A stretch of DNA of 62,000 nucleotides from Mesostigma viride (lineage: Eukaryota; Streptophyta; Mesostigmatophyceae; Mesostigmatales; Mesostigmataceae): the NCBI GenBank assembly GCA_009746045.1, contig RPFO01000253.1, forward strand, positions 3,818,332 to 3,880,331. The letters are read 5' to 3'. The first letter of the stretch is position 1. Each line of letters opens with the position of its first letter. Positions 26,641 through 35,946 of the stretch are shown piece by piece. The notes under the pieces are model-generated. The model did not search any database and was not told the DNA's origin. It saw only the letters and a program-made list of their open reading frames with translations. The position numbers and the translations under genes are program-made.

Positions 26641-26649
26641 TGCTAGCGG

Positions 26650-28720
26650 GCCCACGTGCTTGTTCCTTGTCAAAGTAGGGAGGCTCGCGGGGTGGGTGGC
26701 TGGTCATGCTTGTACCTTATCAAGGGAGGGGCCCACGTAGGGTAGGTGGGTGGGCATGCGTGTACCTTGTCAAGGGAGGGATTCACGTATGGTAGGTGGG
26801 TGCACGAGCTTGGTCCTTGTCAAGAGGCACATACGTAGGGTAGGTGAGTGCACGTGCTTGTTACTGGTCAGGGGAGGCATGGATGTGGGGTAGGCATGTG
26901 CACGTGCTTATTCCTTGTCAAGGGAGGGACGCACGTAGTGTAGGTGAGTTCATGTGCTTGTTCCTTGTCAAAGGAGGGGTGCACACAGGGTGGGTGGGTG
27001 CACGTGCTCGTTCCTTGTCAAGGGAGGCATGCATGTGGGGTAGGCATGTGCACGTGCTTGTTTCATGTCAAGGGAGGGATGCAGGTAGGGTAGGTGGGTG
27101 GGCTTGCTTGTTCCTTGTCAAGGGAGGGATGCACGTACGGTAGATGAGTGCACATGCTTGTTCCTTGTCAAAGGAGGGGGGCATGTGGAGTAGGAATGTG
27201 CACATGGTTGTTCCATGTCAAGGGAGGGATGCAGGTAGGGTAGGTGGGTGGGCATGCTTGTACCTTATCAAGGGAGGGGCGGACATAGGGTTAGTGGGTG
27301 CACGTGCTTGTTCGATGTCAAAGGAGGGACGCATGTGGGGTAGGCATGTGCACATGCTTGTTCCATGTCACAGGAGGGATGCACGTAGGGTAGGTGGGTG
27401 CACGTGCTTGTTACTGGTCAGGGGAGGCATGGATGTGGGGTAGGCATGTGCACGTGCCTATTCCTTGTCAAGGGAGGGACGCGCGTAGTGTAGGTGAGTT
27501 CATGTGCTTGTTCCTTGTCAAAGGAGGGGTGCACACAGGGTGGGTGGGTGCACGTGCTCGTTCGATTCTTGTCAAGGGAGGCATGCATGTGGGGTAGGCA
27601 TGTGCACGTGCTTGTTCCTTGTCAAAGGAGGGGTGCACATAGGGTAGGTGGGTGCACGTGCCCGTTCGATTCTTGTCAAGGGAGGCATGCATGTGGGGTG
27701 GGGCATGTGCACGTGCTTGTTCCTTGTCAAGGGAGGGACGCACGTAGTGTAGGTGAGTTCATGTGCTTGTTCCTTGTCAAAGGAGGGGTGCACATAGGGT
27801 GGGTGGGTGCACGTGCTCGTTCCTTGTCAAGGGAGGCATGCATGTGGGGTAGGCATGTGCACGTGCTTGTTTCATGTCAAGGGAGGGATGCAGGTAGGGT
27901 AGGTGGGTGGGCTTGCTTGTTCCTTGTCAAGGGAGGGATGCACGTGCGGTAGATGAGTGCACATGCTTGTTCCTTGTCAAAGGAGGGGGGCATGTGGAGT
28001 AGGAATGTGCACATGGTTGTTCCATGTCGAGGGAGGGATGCAGGTAGGGTAGGTGGGTGGGCATGCTTGTACCTTATCAAGGGAGGGGCGGACATCGGGT
28101 AGGTGGGTGCACGTGCTTGGTCCTTGCCAAGGGAGGGATTCACGTACGGTAGGTGAGTGCACATGCGTGTTCCTTGTCGAAGGAGGGGGGCACTTAGGGT
28201 AGGTGGGTGCACGTGCTTGTTGCTTGTCAAGAGGCACGTACATAGGGTTGGTGGGTGCACGTGCTTGTTCCGTGTCACAGGAGGGATGCACGTAGGGTAG
28301 GTGGGTGCACGTGCTTGTTACTGGTCAGGGGAGGCATGGATGTGGGGTAGGCATGTGCACGTGCCTATTCCTTGTCAAGGGAGGGACGCGCGTAGTGTAG
28401 GTGAGTTCATGTGCTTGTTCCTTGTCAAAGGAGGGGTGCACACAGGGTGGGTGGGTGCACGTGCTCGTTCGATTCTTGTCAAGGGAGGCATGCATGTGGG
28501 GTAGGCATGTACACGTGCTTGTTCCTTGTCAAAGGAGGGGTGCACATAGGGTAGGTGGGTGCACGTGCCCGTTCGATTCTTGTCAAGGGAGGCATGCATG
28601 TGGGGTAGGGCATGTGCACGTGCTTGTTCCTTGTCAAGGGAGGGACACAACAGGGTATGTGGGTGGTTTTGCTGGTTCCTTGCCATGGGAGGGACGTAAT
28701 AGGGTAGGTGAGTGCACGCA
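26650..28720. repeat. minisatellite of about 50-bp units with higher-order structure
   Basis: Units of roughly 50 bases follow the pattern CTTGTTCCTTGTCAAGGGAGG, then GCACGTAGGGTAGGTGGGTG. About forty diverged copies fill 2 kb. A higher-order duplication is visible: the block starting near 27,394 recurs at 28,301, 907 bases later, and a shorter part also matches 26,844. Frames with repeated Cys/Gly/His motifs are repeat translations. Confidence 0.85.
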
Positions 28721-28729
28721 TCATTTTTT

Positions 28730-29449
28730 TCCTTATTCTCAGCCCATCAACTAGAACTTTCAGCTGCCAGTCCTCACTAGTCTACGACCGTAACTGCATT
28801 CGGGTTCATGTTAAATACGTTGCGTTTTTCTTGGACGGCATGGAAGATGCTGTCATTTTCAAGAGAGGGATGCACGTACGTATTGGTGGTGGTGCACGCA
28901 TCGTCCCTTTTCTTACTAGTTGCCTGTGTACTAGAAATTTCAACTGCTATTCCTCGCTACCGTATGGCCGTAACTGCATTCGGGGCATTTTGCGTTTTTT
29001 ATGAGTGCGTGACAGTTGCTGTCTTACTTGGACAAAGGCGGAATGAACTGCAGGCAATCCGGAATGATTAAGACGGGAAGTTGGTCAACTCGCACCAAAA
29101 GCGGAGCCGCCACATGGACGGCGGTACCTTTCAAATCAACATGGGCGATTACCCCTGGCCGAGCGGACTTGAGGGTGACAACAGCTTCAAGACGCCACCC
29201 TCATCGGCCAAGGTTCTACTGCCGTAACGGCTTAATTTATTACCTAAGATGTTCCGTGAACTTCATGTGCGTCATCTCCACGATTTCATCATGAAGCCCA
29301 CGTTGACAACATCGGATGGAAGTGATTCGTGCAATTGATTATTAATGACTTCTTAAACATTTTAATGAAATGCCTAATTCAAAAATGCATCTTGAAAAGC
29401 ACCATATCATGCAAGCCACTCACCATAGCCGGGGTCAATGCATTTTAGA
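28730..29449. other. transposon right interior with a local duplication and a possible exon
   Basis: Two diverged copies of about 170-185 bases (roughly 28,735-28,890 and 28,910-29,040) share CTAGAA...TTTCA, CGTAACTGCATTCGGG and TTGCGTTTTT. After an ATTAAG acceptor-like site a frame from about 29,070 to a TAA at 29,225-29,227 has coding character (D-G-K-L-V-N-S-H, then M-G-D-Y-P-W-P-S-G). It might be the last exon of a transposon gene, but this is weak. Confidence 0.3.
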
Positions 29450-29953
29450 ATTCGGGGCCATAACCCGGACAGGCTGCGTTGTAGGCATGGGTTACTACTA
29501 TTACTGGGGCATAACCGGCCCCGTAACCACCGCAGTAGCCAGGGTCAACTACTGGGCCGTAACTACTGCAGGTTACGGGACGGTTGACGGACCCGTAACC
29601 AGGCCAGTAGCCAGGCCCGGTTATCAGAACTGGTCCCGTAACCATGCCGGTAACCCATCCCGGTTCTCAGAACTGGTCCCGTAACCATGCCAGTTTACCG
29701 CCCGGTAACTTCTACTTGGGCCGTAACCATGACCGTAACCCAGATAGGTTACGGGCATGGTTACGGCTCCGGTAAAAGTTACCGCCCAGTAAACGTTCCG
29801 GTAACTATTACCGCCCGGTAACCATTACCGGCCGGTATTTAGTCTGTCGCGTTTAAGGTTACCGGCCGGTAACCTGGCCGGTAACCATAAACGTACATGG
29901 TTACTGGCCAGTAACCGCCCCGGTAACCTCAACCGGGGCGTTTACGCCCCGTA
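29450..29953. repeat. right subterminal GTAACC-rich region of the transposon
   Basis: Dense copies of CCGTAACC, CCGGTAAC and GGTTACCGG in both orientations run to the terminal inverted repeat. Many short inverted pairs make the region highly foldable. It mirrors the left subterminal region, as expected in CACTA elements. Confidence 0.7.
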
Positions 29954-29969
29954 AAATTAACTCCTAGTG

Positions 29970-30780
29970 CTCGAGAAGGGAAGTCGAGGAAAAGTTGACT
30001 GCGCATTTGGCGGCCTCGAAAATCCAGCGATGGGTGCGTTCCTTGCGCCCTCTTCTCCGCGCGCGTCACGCCATTCGCAAGCGTCTTGCGCTGATTCCTC
30101 ACAATCGCCAAGACCCGATCACGATGGAAGACCTCCCGCAAAAAGAGGCTGTCTTCAGATTTGTCTTGCCAAACCGGCAGGTGATCGGATTTCACTGCGT
30201 TCGTCTGTGCGAAACAGTCCTCTGTTCCGGAAATTTCGCGGACCCGATCACTCGCCACCCGTTCTCCGAGGGCGACATGTGGAGGTTGGACATGCAGGTC
30301 AGGAAGCTCGGATTCCAGCGAAAGTCCTGTCTCTACCTCATGCAGCATCCTGAGATCGTGAAGGAGATGAGAGACAAGGAATCGCTCGTCTGCGGCCTCG
30401 AGCGCATGACGGCCGACGCGGTGTCGATGATGATGGACCTCGCGGAGGGCTGTCGCGCGACCATCGACGTGTTGAGACTCATCGAGGGAGACTACTTCCC
30501 CCAATTCCACGTGCTGTTTCAATATCTCGTCAACCTGGACCCGCACGCCGCGCACTCGGGTCTCGAGAATTACAAGAGCATGATCGCCATGGCGGTGAGT
30601 CGAGCCGACCCGGACTTGCCCGCGTTCGACAAGGGGCAGAGAGAGCTCGTCCTCAACTACATCAAGACGCTGCTCGACACGCATCGCGTGCGAGGATACG
30701 GCGCACCACGGGGAATCCAACGTCCGGCTCCCGCCAACCCGCTGGAGTCGCTGATGCCCTTCATTAATAACGTGTACTAA
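29970..30780 (+). pseudogene. U-box/RING-like protein, 5' end separated by the transposon
   Basis: The frame is open from the transposon border (in-frame TAG at 29,965) to a TAA at 30,778-30,780, about 270 residues, without an ATG until 30,124. The first 35 residues are a basic helix with an IQ-like S-K-I-Q-R-W-V-R segment. Next come D-P-I-T-M-E-D-L-P, a Cys pair and D-P-I-T-R-H-P-F, the order of a U-box or degenerate RING fold as in E3 ubiquitin ligases; the rest is helical. The missing start is most likely the fragment at 19,027-19,124. A shorter protein from ATG 30,124 (218 aa) could still be made and would keep the U-box-like part. A role in redirecting host ubiquitination is an inference. 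Confidence 0.55.
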
Positions 30781-31097
30781 TGTATAGTAGTAGTGCGTTC
30801 GAAATGGGCAATGAACGCGACCTGAAAGTGGACCTCCTGAGCATGGAGACGCCTCCAACGTGGACGTACGAGGAGTACAAGCGGTCCGGGTGGACGATAG
30901 AAGAGTTAGAACAGTTACCGGCCGAGAAGAGGCCCAAAGTGCAGACGGGCTATCTGCAGACGATCTGCATGGACACGGAGGCGCGTGGAGTAACTTACAA
31001 CGTCTGGAGGAAAATCCCTCCCAAGGAGGAGTGGGACAATCTCCCCGGTCACATCATATTGGGACACCACGTCGTTTACCACGATTGGGATGATTGA
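30780..31097 (+). CDS. small protein of unknown function
   Basis: Predicted 105 aa. The ATG overlaps the stop of the upstream U-box-like frame (TAATG), suggesting the two are read from one transcript. An internal ATG at 30,804 gives MGNERD and 97 aa. The sequence has W-T-Y-E-E-Y-K-R-S-G-W-T-I-E-E-L-E-Q-L-P, suggesting a small helical fold, and ends in an acidic aromatic tail. No family recognised. Confidence 0.55.
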   Translation: MYSSSAFEMGNERDLKVDLLSMETPPTWTYEEYKRSGWTIEELEQLPAEKRPKVQTGYLQTICMDTEARGVTYNVWRKIPPKEEWDNLPGHIILGHHVVYHDWDD

Positions 31098-31150
31098 ACG
31101 TGTTATTTGTAAAAGTAAAAAAATAAACTCGATATTCGTTCCGTCATTTC

Positions 31151-31936
31151 TCATGCACGCCCACCGCGAGCATCCATCATGTTTATCACCCCCCACGCGT
31201 TTCTCACGCCCGGTCTCTGAGAATGCCAATCCCACTGCACTCTTTCGTTCAAGTGACGCTGCATAACGTCGTCGCGTCCGATACTTTGAGGACGCGTGTA
31301 GCCAGGCGGAGGGCCCGCGCGGATATCGTATTCGGCCGGGGTAAGTAACGGCCCTTGGCGAAATATGTCTTCCCTAGCAATCTGTTCATCGCTCGTTTGC
31401 CTGTTCAGACGATTCGACGCCAAACTGAAGTCCTGGAAGAATTTATCCGGGGCCGTCCGCAAGCGAGGGCCGTGGGCGCTGACCGCCTCGTCGATCTTGT
31501 TTCGCAAGTTCGCGAGCATCCTCGACGATTCTCGGTTCGGAGGACGGTCGTAGGGTTTCGCCCGTGGCACCCCCACCCGTTCTCTCGAATTCTCAAGAGC
31601 AATTTGTAACTGTTGTTTGTAAAATGGCAGATTTCTTTTGAAGCGTTGGTTTTGCTGTACGTTCGCCGCCGATAACGGATCTCTCACGACCGCGCGGGCG
31701 CTTTCGTTCGCATCTTGCTCCAATCTATCGGACGCGACGAGCTCTTCCAGGGCCGCGTTGCGAGCTTCCCTACTCACCGTGCTCCATATCAACGCGTCAT
31801 CCGTGGGCGTGTACTTCGCGATAATGCCGAACAATTCCGAGGGAAACCCTCGCGATTCTGGTCCATCCGCCCTCACCCTATGTCTCCGTGTCGCCTTCTT
31901 CTTTGGACGCGCTGTCTTCTTTTTTATTCTAGCCAT
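31151..31936 (-). CDS. F-box-like basic protein
   Basis: Predicted 261 aa. After a Lys/Arg-rich tail of 25 residues comes F-P-S-E-L-F-G-I-I-A-K-Y-T, then D-A-L-I-W-S-T-V-S-R-E-A-R-N, the spacing of an F-box (Leu-Pro ... Ile ... Asp ... Leu ... Val-Ser). The rest is a helical Arg/Gln-rich region sharing L-P-F-Y-K-Q-Q-L with the 39,608 gene (L-P-Y-Y-K-H-Q-L), so the two are paralogues. F-box proteins link substrates to SCF ubiquitin ligases; whether this one binds Skp1 cannot be told from sequence. The ATG is preceded by an AT-rich divergent promoter. Confidence 0.5.
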   Translation of the reverse strand: MARIKKKTARPKKKATRRHRVRADGPESRGFPSELFGIIAKYTPTDDALIWSTVSREARNAALEELVASDRLEQDANESARAVVRDPLSAANVQQNQRFKRNLPFYKQQLQIALENSRERVGVPRAKPYDRPPNRESSRMLANLRNKIDEAVSAHGPRLRTAPDKFFQDFSLASNRLNRQTSDEQIAREDIFRQGPLLTPAEYDIRAGPPPGYTRPQSIGRDDVMQRHLNERVQWDWHSQRPGVRNAWGVINMMDARGGRA

Positions 31937-31995
31937 AACAGATATCTTATACGTTAGTTTATTTTGACGAAAAGAATGTCACGGCCTCTCGTAAC
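31937..31995. promoter_or_regulatory. divergent promoter region
   Basis: A 59-base spacer between the starts of the F-box-like gene (-) and the nuclease-like gene (+). It holds ATCTTATACG and TTTATTTTGACG, TATA-like in both directions. Confidence 0.35.
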
Positions 31996-32828
31996 ATGGA
32001 TCCCCGCGTGAACGATACGGATTCGGAGGCGGAAGATACCAACGCGGTGTACCACAACACGATCCGGTTCACGCCGGACGGGTACGTCTACGTGCTGGAC
32101 ATCATTTCCACCTGTCTGTATATGCGCGAGGACGGAATGGTGCCTCCCCGAGCACAGAGGCTGGCCAGGGGCGTGTACGAGAAGCTCAAAAAGGCGCACG
32201 GGTCCGTACACGGAGTCGGCCACTTGCCCCAGTGCTTCTCGTACTACCCCCCGGCAGGTGCTCGAGCTCTCTGCCTCCGGCGGCCACCGTCGAGGGTGCG
32301 AAACACGTCGTGTCGCTCTTGCCCGATCTGCCGCCGACGTTCCAGAGCAAGGTGTCCAAGTGCAAGGACTTCCCGTCCCTCATAAACACCGTCATGAACG
32401 TGAACGCCTACAAGAAGAGTCTCGCGGACCTCCAGCGGCCGCCGTCGCCCTCCAAGATCGTGGTGACCGAGGTGCAGCTCGACCCGCAACCCCCTTCCGA
32501 GGCTTGCATCCAGGAGGCGCTGGCCGCCGCGTTGGGAGCGGAGAGAGAGGTGGCGTGTCGCGGGGGGAAGATCGACCTGTTGTGCAGAGGCGTCCAGCTC
32601 CTCATAGAAGTTAAGGAACTGGCCAGTTGGACGCACGGCATCGGGCAACTGCACGCGTACGGGGAGGATTTCCCAACCTTCAAGAAACGCCTGCACCTGT
32701 TCCGGAAAGGGACATCCTATCCCATGGACAAGATCTTGTTCATCAAGGAGGTGTGCGTCAAGCAGGGGATCGAGTTGACGCTCGACAAGACCATCGCGGA
32801 CATGTTTCAGATGAACACAAAGTCCTAG
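31996..32828 (+). CDS. KilA-N/BRO-like N-terminus plus PD-(D/E)XK-like nuclease, split by one frameshift
   Basis: Two plus-strand frames form one protein of about 277 aa: 31,996 to a C6 run at 32,247-32,252, then the other frame to TAG 32,826-32,828. One extra C in that run would restore a single frame. The N-terminal part (T-P-D-G-Y-V-Y-V-L-D-I-I ... R-E-D-G) matches the start of the genes at 43,874 and 44,635. The C-terminal part has G-K-I-D-L-L, L-I-E-V-K-E and G-I-G-Q-L-H-A-Y-G, the Asp ... Glu-x-Lys ... Gln pattern of PD-(D/E)XK nucleases, and aligns with the intact 43,874 protein. Role: possible nuclease acting on host or viral DNA; inferred. Confidence 0.6.
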
Positions 32829-33055
32829 CCGTCACTGTGCATTTTTTTTAATGAAACGCTTGAGGGAGCAACACTTTTTTTTTTTGCTTACGACATAAAA
32901 TAACGGACAAGGGTCAATAGAGACCGTTTACGATCGACCGTGAGCCATACGGCGGGTTACGTCATCGACCTATCGACGCAGACGTTCCTACCCGGCTCGC
33001 GGCGACTAAGGGGGCATCTGATCTACACCTACAAGGACATCTGATCTAGTGCTAT
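32829..33055. other. intergenic region, no gene
   Basis: Two T-rich tracts (32,842-32,850 and 32,874-32,885) lie downstream of the nuclease-like gene, with a repeated CATCTGATCTA word at 33,014-33,024 and 33,038-33,048 near the 3' end of the fibre-like gene. No ORF of note. Confidence 0.45.
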
Positions 33056-35455
33056 CTAGTTAAGAGACTCGGAAATCACGTCCAGGGAAGTGTCGCCGAT
33101 TGTGCCCATATCGTTACTATCCGTGATTGTGTTAGGAGCAGGATAGGACATGGCGCGACTGTGAGATCCAGAGCCGCGGGTCTTGACAAGCTGCAGACTC
33201 TCGTCGTTCCCGATGCGGAAACCGTAGGTCACGGTCTGCGGCTCGGCGTACATCTCCTTCCAACCGTACAACTGGGTGTTCGCTGACGTGATGGCAGCCG
33301 CCTTCATGCGAACGTCGTCGAACCACACCGCGTAACCCGCCTGGTTCTTGCCGGGTCCCAATGTTAGAGTCGGACTGGTGCCGACGTCGACGGACGCGCT
33401 AATGACAGCGACAGAGGAGCCGTTGAAGTAAAGAGTCGTATCGGTTCCGTTGCGCACCAGCGCTACGGTGAACGGCTCCGTGCCCATAAGCACCGTCGCG
33501 CTCTCCGTGGGAGTGGTACCGTCGGTGACGGTCAGGCGACCCCCGTTGGTCACGCTCACGGTGGTCGTCGCGCTCCCGCCGGCGTACGACAGCAGAACGA
33601 GACCGTTCGCGCTCGAGCTGGACAGATCCCCCTTGGGGGTCACCTTGCTGATGATCGTGAAGGTCCCGTGGGGCATCGTCGTGGCGCACGTCGCGCTCTG
33701 AGTGCCCGAGTCGTTGATCTTCAGCACGCCGCCAGAAACGGTCGCGCCGCCGTTCAGAGTGAACACCTTCGCGCCCACCTCGGCGCTGGCGCCGGCGGTG
33801 AACTCCCACCGCGTGTCGTCGGAACCGGAAGCCAGAGAGGACAGCAGGACGGTCGTCCCCGGGGCGCAACGGTCCGCCTCGGTGATCACGCGGGAGAACA
33901 TCAGCTGACCGCCCTCGAAGTGCCAGTACGACCCCGTGTTGTCGCCCTTATCCTGCGAGGTCTCCCCCGAGCCCATGTGCCAGGTGAGCGCGCGACTGCC
34001 GTACCCCGCGTTGCCGGCCATGAACAGACCGCCCGCGTCCGACTTTGTGTTGTCCGTCGCGCCGTTGCCCAGGGTCACGGTCTTGTCCTCGACGCGGAGG
34101 TTGGTCTCGGTGGTGGTGACGCTGTTCACCGCCCCGTCCACCTGCAGCTCGCCCGTGATCTTCACCACGCCGCTCGTCGAGGTCAGCTCCAGGGCGCCCG
34201 CGGAAGTCGTGATCTTGCCGGAACCGCCCGCGGTGCTGGTCAGCACGACGTCCTTCTTCAGATCGACGGACACCATGGCGTCCAAAGACATCACGTTGTT
34301 CGCGGTCGACAGGGCGCTGTTGGTGAACGTGACATCCTCGACGTCGACGGTGCCGGCCGCGGAGGTCAGCGCAAGACTGCCGGACGAGGTGCTCACGGTG
34401 TTGTCGGTCACCTTCACGTTCTCGAGGAGGACGGACTTGGTGGCGCCGGCCGTCAACGAGAGGTCGACGTCCGACGAGACGGTGAGGGCCGCGTCTGTGA
34501 AGATCACGTCCTCCACCTGCACGGTGCCCGCGTCCGACGCAAGGGTCAGACCGCCCGCGGAGGTGCTGATCGCGTTGTCGGTCACCTTCACGTTCTCGAC
34601 GAAGACGGACTTGGTGGCGCCGGCGGTCAGAGAGAGGTCGACGTCCGACGAGACGGTGAGGGCCGCGTCGGTGAAGATCACGTCCTCCACCTGCACGGTG
34701 CCCGCGTCCGACGCAAGGGTCAGACCGCCCGCGGAGGTGCTGATCGCGTTGTCGGTCACCTTCACGTTCTCGACGAAGACGGACTTGGTGGCGCCGGCGG
34801 TCAGAGAGAGGTCGACGTCCGACGAGACGGTGAGGGCCGCGTCTGTGAAGATCACGTCCTCCACCTGCACGGTCCCGGCGGTGGACGTCAGAGTCAGCGC
34901 GCCCGAAGTCGTGGAGACGGCCCCGTCGGTGAAGGAGACGTTCTCCACGTTCACGGTCCCGGAATCAGCGGTCAGGTCCAAAGCCCCGCTCGAGGTGCTC
35001 ACAGTGGTGTCGGTCACCTTCACGCCCTCGACCAGCACGGACTTGGTAGCGCCGCCGGCCAGAACAAGGTCCACGTCGGTGGACGGCGCCATATGGTTAT
35101 CCGTGAATACCACGTCCTCGACGCGCACGCTCTGCTGGCCCTGCAGAGACATCACGTTGTCCGAGGCAGTCATGGAACTGTCCTGGAACGTGATGTTCTC
35201 GATCGCCATGCTGCCGCTCAGACCGGCCATGCCGTTAATGCTCAGAGTGCCCGTCACCGAAGCGTCGCCGATTACGGTGAAGGCCTTGGACGCGTGAGGA
35301 CCCAAACCCGAGTTCGGTTTGATCACGATGTTGTTCTGCGCCTGGATCAGCAGGTCCTTGATCGTCGCGCTCGTCGCCGAGTCGCCCATGATCTCGTTTG
35401 CGAACATGCGACGGAACTTCGACGCTCCCAGACTCTCGCACAAAATAGACGCCAT
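33056..35455 (-). CDS. fibre-like repeat protein 1
   Basis: Predicted 799 aa. The N-terminal 70 residues carry I-K-D-L-L-I-Q-A-Q and I-V-I-K-P-N-S-G-L-G, shared with the second fibre-like protein. Residues about 85-440 are beta-strand repeats with T-D-N-A-I-S-T-S-A-G-G and V-E-D-V-I-F-T-D units, typical of an elongated beta-helical shaft, including near-identical 58-residue copies. The C-terminal 330 residues have a jelly-roll-like (LamG/concanavalin-like) region and end with a Y-G-F-R-I-G-N segment. The whole resembles tail-fibre or spike proteins; a role in attachment to the algal surface is likely but inferred. Downstream of the 35,494 membrane-protein gene on the same strand. Confidence 0.65.
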   Translation of the reverse strand: MASILCESLGASKFRRMFANEIMGDSATSATIKDLLIQAQNNIVIKPNSGLGPHASKAFTVIGDASVTGTLSINGMAGLSGSMAIENITFQDSSMTASDNVMSLQGQQSVRVEDVVFTDNHMAPSTDVDLVLAGGATKSVLVEGVKVTDTTVSTSSGALDLTADSGTVNVENVSFTDGAVSTTSGALTLTSTAGTVQVEDVIFTDAALTVSSDVDLSLTAGATKSVFVENVKVTDNAISTSAGGLTLASDAGTVQVEDVIFTDAALTVSSDVDLSLTAGATKSVFVENVKVTDNAISTSAGGLTLASDAGTVQVEDVIFTDAALTVSSDVDLSLTAGATKSVLLENVKVTDNTVSTSSGSLALTSAAGTVDVEDVTFTNSALSTANNVMSLDAMVSVDLKKDVVLTSTAGGSGKITTSAGALELTSTSGVVKITGELQVDGAVNSVTTTETNLRVEDKTVTLGNGATDNTKSDAGGLFMAGNAGYGSRALTWHMGSGETSQDKGDNTGSYWHFEGGQLMFSRVITEADRCAPGTTVLLSSLASGSDDTRWEFTAGASAEVGAKVFTLNGGATVSGGVLKINDSGTQSATCATTMPHGTFTIISKVTPKGDLSSSSANGLVLLSYAGGSATTTVSVTNGGRLTVTDGTTPTESATVLMGTEPFTVALVRNGTDTTLYFNGSSVAVISASVDVGTSPTLTLGPGKNQAGYAVWFDDVRMKAAAITSANTQLYGWKEMYAEPQTVTYGFRIGNDESLQLVKTRGSGSHSRAMSYPAPNTITDSNDMGTIGDTSLDVISESLN
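34463..34900 (-). repeat. 174-bp coding repeats within fibre-like gene 1
   Basis: The 174-bp unit starting GTCGACGTCCGACGAGACGG recurs at 34,463, 34,637 and 34,811 with almost no differences. Such near-identity at silent sites indicates recent duplication or ongoing gene conversion, which would change shaft length in 58-residue steps. Confidence 0.8.
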
Positions 35456-35493
35456 GATAGCTATAGTTGTATACTCTGCTCATAGATATTTTT

Positions 35494-35895
35494 TTAGCCG
35501 GAAAACGAACCCTGTACGGGGAGACATGAGGGCTCGGACAGGTACACGAAGCTCCCCGCGCTGGTGATCGCGTGCATGATGGCGTGATTGACGTCGCTAT
35601 CAGACCATCCGAACACCCAATAAGAGGCAATGGCGTATATAACGGAGACGTACATGAATAGCACCCGCCACGTCCATTCGATGCAATAAAACGAACTCCA
35701 CACGTGATAAGCAACGACGTAATGAGCGAGTGTCATGTCGACGACTTTTGTCACTGGGTGGTATGTGGAGTGGTGAATTTCGGACATCACGACCACTGAC
35801 GCCGTCCCGTACACAAAAGTGGGATAGTGGCTCACCACCAAAGCTTTAACGAACGGGAAAACATATAAAAGGGAACTAACATTTAACAACTTCAT
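35494..35895 (-). CDS. small multi-pass membrane protein, possible CREST-like motif
   Basis: Predicted 133 aa with three to four hydrophobic segments (about residues 8-35, 52-70, 75-95, 103-118). Polar residues within these follow S38-x3-H42, D53 and H104-x3-H108, which recalls the S-x3-H / D / H-x3-H metal-binding signature of the CREST membrane hydrolases (alkaline ceramidase, PAQR and others). The protein is far shorter than that superfamily's seven-helix members, so the match may be chance. TATTTATAAT lies about 5-15 bases upstream of the ATG. Located between the two fibre-like genes. Confidence 0.55.
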   Translation of the reverse strand: MKLLNVSSLLYVFPFVKALVVSHYPTFVYGTASVVVMSEIHHSTYHPVTKVVDMTLAHYVVAYHVWSSFYCIEWTWRVLFMYVSVIYAIASYWVFGWSDSDVNHAIMHAITSAGSFVYLSEPSCLPVQGSFSG

Positions 35896-35900
35896 CGAGC

Positions 35901-35910
35901 ATTATAAATA
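35901..35910 (-). promoter_or_regulatory. TATA-like promoter motif
   Basis: TATTTATAAT reads toward the ATG at 35,895 with only 5 bases between. This is typical of the short AT-rich leaders seen across the viral genes here. Confidence 0.4.
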
Positions 35911-35946
35911 CTCGACTTCAACAAAATATTGCCCTACCTACCGCGT

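Larger units (their letters stand above)
19125..29969. mobile_element. CACTA-type (EnSpm-like) DNA transposon, about 10.8 kb
   Basis: The ends are perfect 16-bp inverted repeats: CACTAGGAGTTAATTT at 19,125-19,140 and its reverse complement at 29,954-29,969, so the element starts CACTA and ends TAGTG as in the CACTA superfamily. Both ends are followed inward by several hundred bases packed with GTAACC/GGTTAC and CCGGTAAC words, like the subterminal repeats bound by CACTA transposases. The 2 bases on each side are CT, a possible 2-bp target duplication. Inside are microsatellites, a LINE ORF1-like gene, a hairpin array and a minisatellite. I see no intact transposase, so the copy is likely non-autonomous or decayed, or its transposase is broken into exons I cannot join. 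Confidence 0.75.

Noticed and set aside
26650-28720. Frames with repeated Cys/His/Gly motifs that look like zinc-finger proteins
   Set aside because: They are translations of the 50-bp minisatellite in several frames at once, with no start context.
30780-31097. Considered as part of the U-box-like gene by readthrough
   Set aside because: A TAA separates the frames and the ATG overlaps it, so two separate proteins are simpler.
33668-35485. 605-aa plus-strand frame antisense to the fibre-like gene (and similar long frames at 33,936 and 37,365)
   Set aside because: GC-rich repetitive coding DNA leaves the opposite strand open. The translations are Arg/His/Gly or Ser/Thr/Val repeats that mirror the fibre repeats.
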